Assembly (NCBI GenBank): GCA_016296635.1 | Contig: JAEDIZ010000132.1 | Span: 1-5,258, forward strand | Source of the DNA: Oscillospiraceae bacterium | GTDB lineage: Bacteria; Bacillota; Clostridia; Oscillospirales; Oscillospiraceae | DNA: 5,258 nucleotides | Reading direction: 5' to 3' | Shown: positions 4,995-5,258 of the stretch, in pieces | Position numbering within the stretch: position 1 is the first letter of the stretch | How the letters are laid out: each line of letters opens with the position of its first letter | Position numbers and translations under genes: made by a program | The notes under the pieces: generated by a model | Seen by the model: only the letters and a program-made list of their open reading frames with translations | Told to the model about the DNA's origin: nothing | Databases searched by the model: none

Positions 4995-5014
4995 CGGCGG
5001 TCAGTCCTCTTTTT
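4981..5014. terminator. Bidirectional terminator shared by two convergent genes and encoding both their C-termini
   Basis: Bases 4981-4995 are an exact reverse complement of 5000-5014, a 15-bp stem with the loop GGCG. Runs of A (4981-4985) and T (5010-5015) flank the GC-containing part, giving a U-tract on either strand. Both stop codons lie inside the stem, and the symmetry makes both proteins end in -KED. Confidence 0.92.
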
Positions 5015-5258
5015 TCTGCTCCGCCAGATTGGAAACGTAGACTTCCGCCCAATCCGCGACCATATCCCAGAACTCCGCCGGCAGGGTATCCAGAGAAGCA
5101 ATGAACGCGCTTCTTTTATCCGGGGCCGTGGTCAGAACGTCGGCAAAGAAGTGTTCCAGCCGATCACGCTGATTGCTGTCAATGCGCATTTTGCCATCGC
5201 CGGTGCGCAGCCACGTTTCGTTTACGCGAAATTCCCGGCAGATGTCGGATATTGTGCG
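5001..5258 (-). CDS. C-terminal part of a Cro/CI-type (XRE) helix-turn-helix regulator, cut by the window edge
   Basis: The frame stays open to the right edge, so the gene is 5'-incomplete; the internal ATG at 5189 is probably not the start. Visible residues begin RTISDICREFRVNETWLRTG, the typical end of an XRE domain: the recognition-helix region, then 'NE.WLRTG.G.M' as in many phage and clostridial element repressors. A further roughly 60 residues form a variable helical domain (RDRLEHFFADVLT, then FWDMVADWAEVYVSNLAEQ) ending in KKED. This protein probably controls element genes. The palindrome over the DUF4041 promoter and the GTCGAC sites nearby are plausible targets, but no binding evidence exists in the sequence. 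It converges on the 50-residue gene and shares its terminator. Confidence 0.85.
   Translation of the reverse strand, partial: RTISDICREFRVNETWLRTGDGKMRIDSNQRDRLEHFFADVLTTAPDKRSAFIASLDTLPAEFWDMVADWAEVYVSNLAEQKKED

Larger units (their letters stand above)
442..5258. mobile_element. Left part of a putative integrated element carried by a large serine recombinase
   Basis: The left limit is placed where the ATPase frame collapses at about 438-441. Just inside it is a serine recombinase gene with its 3' end facing the junction, a common arrangement for integrative elements with large serine recombinases. Cargo inside includes hicAB, a DUF4041/T5orf172 protein, a 50-residue hypothetical protein and an XRE regulator. 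The right end is not in the window, so element type (prophage remnant, mobilisable element, genomic island) is undetermined. The exact boundary is uncertain because no duplicated core can be seen from one end alone. A nested or older insertion is also possible. Confidence 0.45.

Overview
The window looks like accessory DNA from a low-to-mid GC Firmicute, most likely a gut clostridial (Oscillospiraceae/Lachnospiraceae-like) chromosome. I infer this from strong AGGAGG-type ribosome binding sites, sigma-A-like promoters with TGn-extended -10 boxes, U-tract terminators, and a large serine recombinase of clostridial type. No ribosomal RNA, intact tRNA or CRISPR array is visible.

Left edge (1-441), host side: the 3' end of an unrecognised gene, apparently broken by a one-base frameshift, overlaps (TGATG) the start of a DndD/SMC-like ATPase gene. 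That ATPase stops immediately after its Walker A motif (codon 45). This looks like a DNA-modification, repair or defence operon cut by an insertion. From 442 to 631 there is no gene, only four spaced AACGA-containing repeats, a GC-rich hairpin terminator and some short inverted repeats.

Middle (632-3051): a complete 530-residue large serine recombinase on the minus strand, with its 3' end facing the broken ATPase. Its last codons run through a 16-nt tRNA/tmRNA-3'-end-like sequence and a long hairpin. Divergent from it is a complete hicA-hicB toxin-antitoxin operon with a near-consensus promoter and a classic terminator. Two nearly identical palindromes (GTGTCAA-N2-TTGACACAT) flank hicAB, one upstream and one downstream, and the hicA promoter carries an imperfect 21-bp direct repeat with a 32-bp period.

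Right part (3087-5258): a 526-residue membrane-anchored coiled-coil protein with DUF4041-like and T5orf172 (GIY-YIG-like) regions on the minus strand. A divergent regulatory region with several palindromes separates it from a 50-residue hypothetical protein on the plus strand. A convergent Cro/CI-type (XRE) regulator runs off the right edge. The 50-residue gene and the regulator share one palindromic terminator, which encodes the last residues of both.

Taken together this reads as the left end of an integrated element: the recombinase moves it, HicAB may stabilise it, and the XRE protein or HicB could act at the palindromes. The nuclease-like membrane protein is a candidate cargo function, possibly anti-phage. 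The right end of the element and the rest of the broken ATPase gene lie outside the window.
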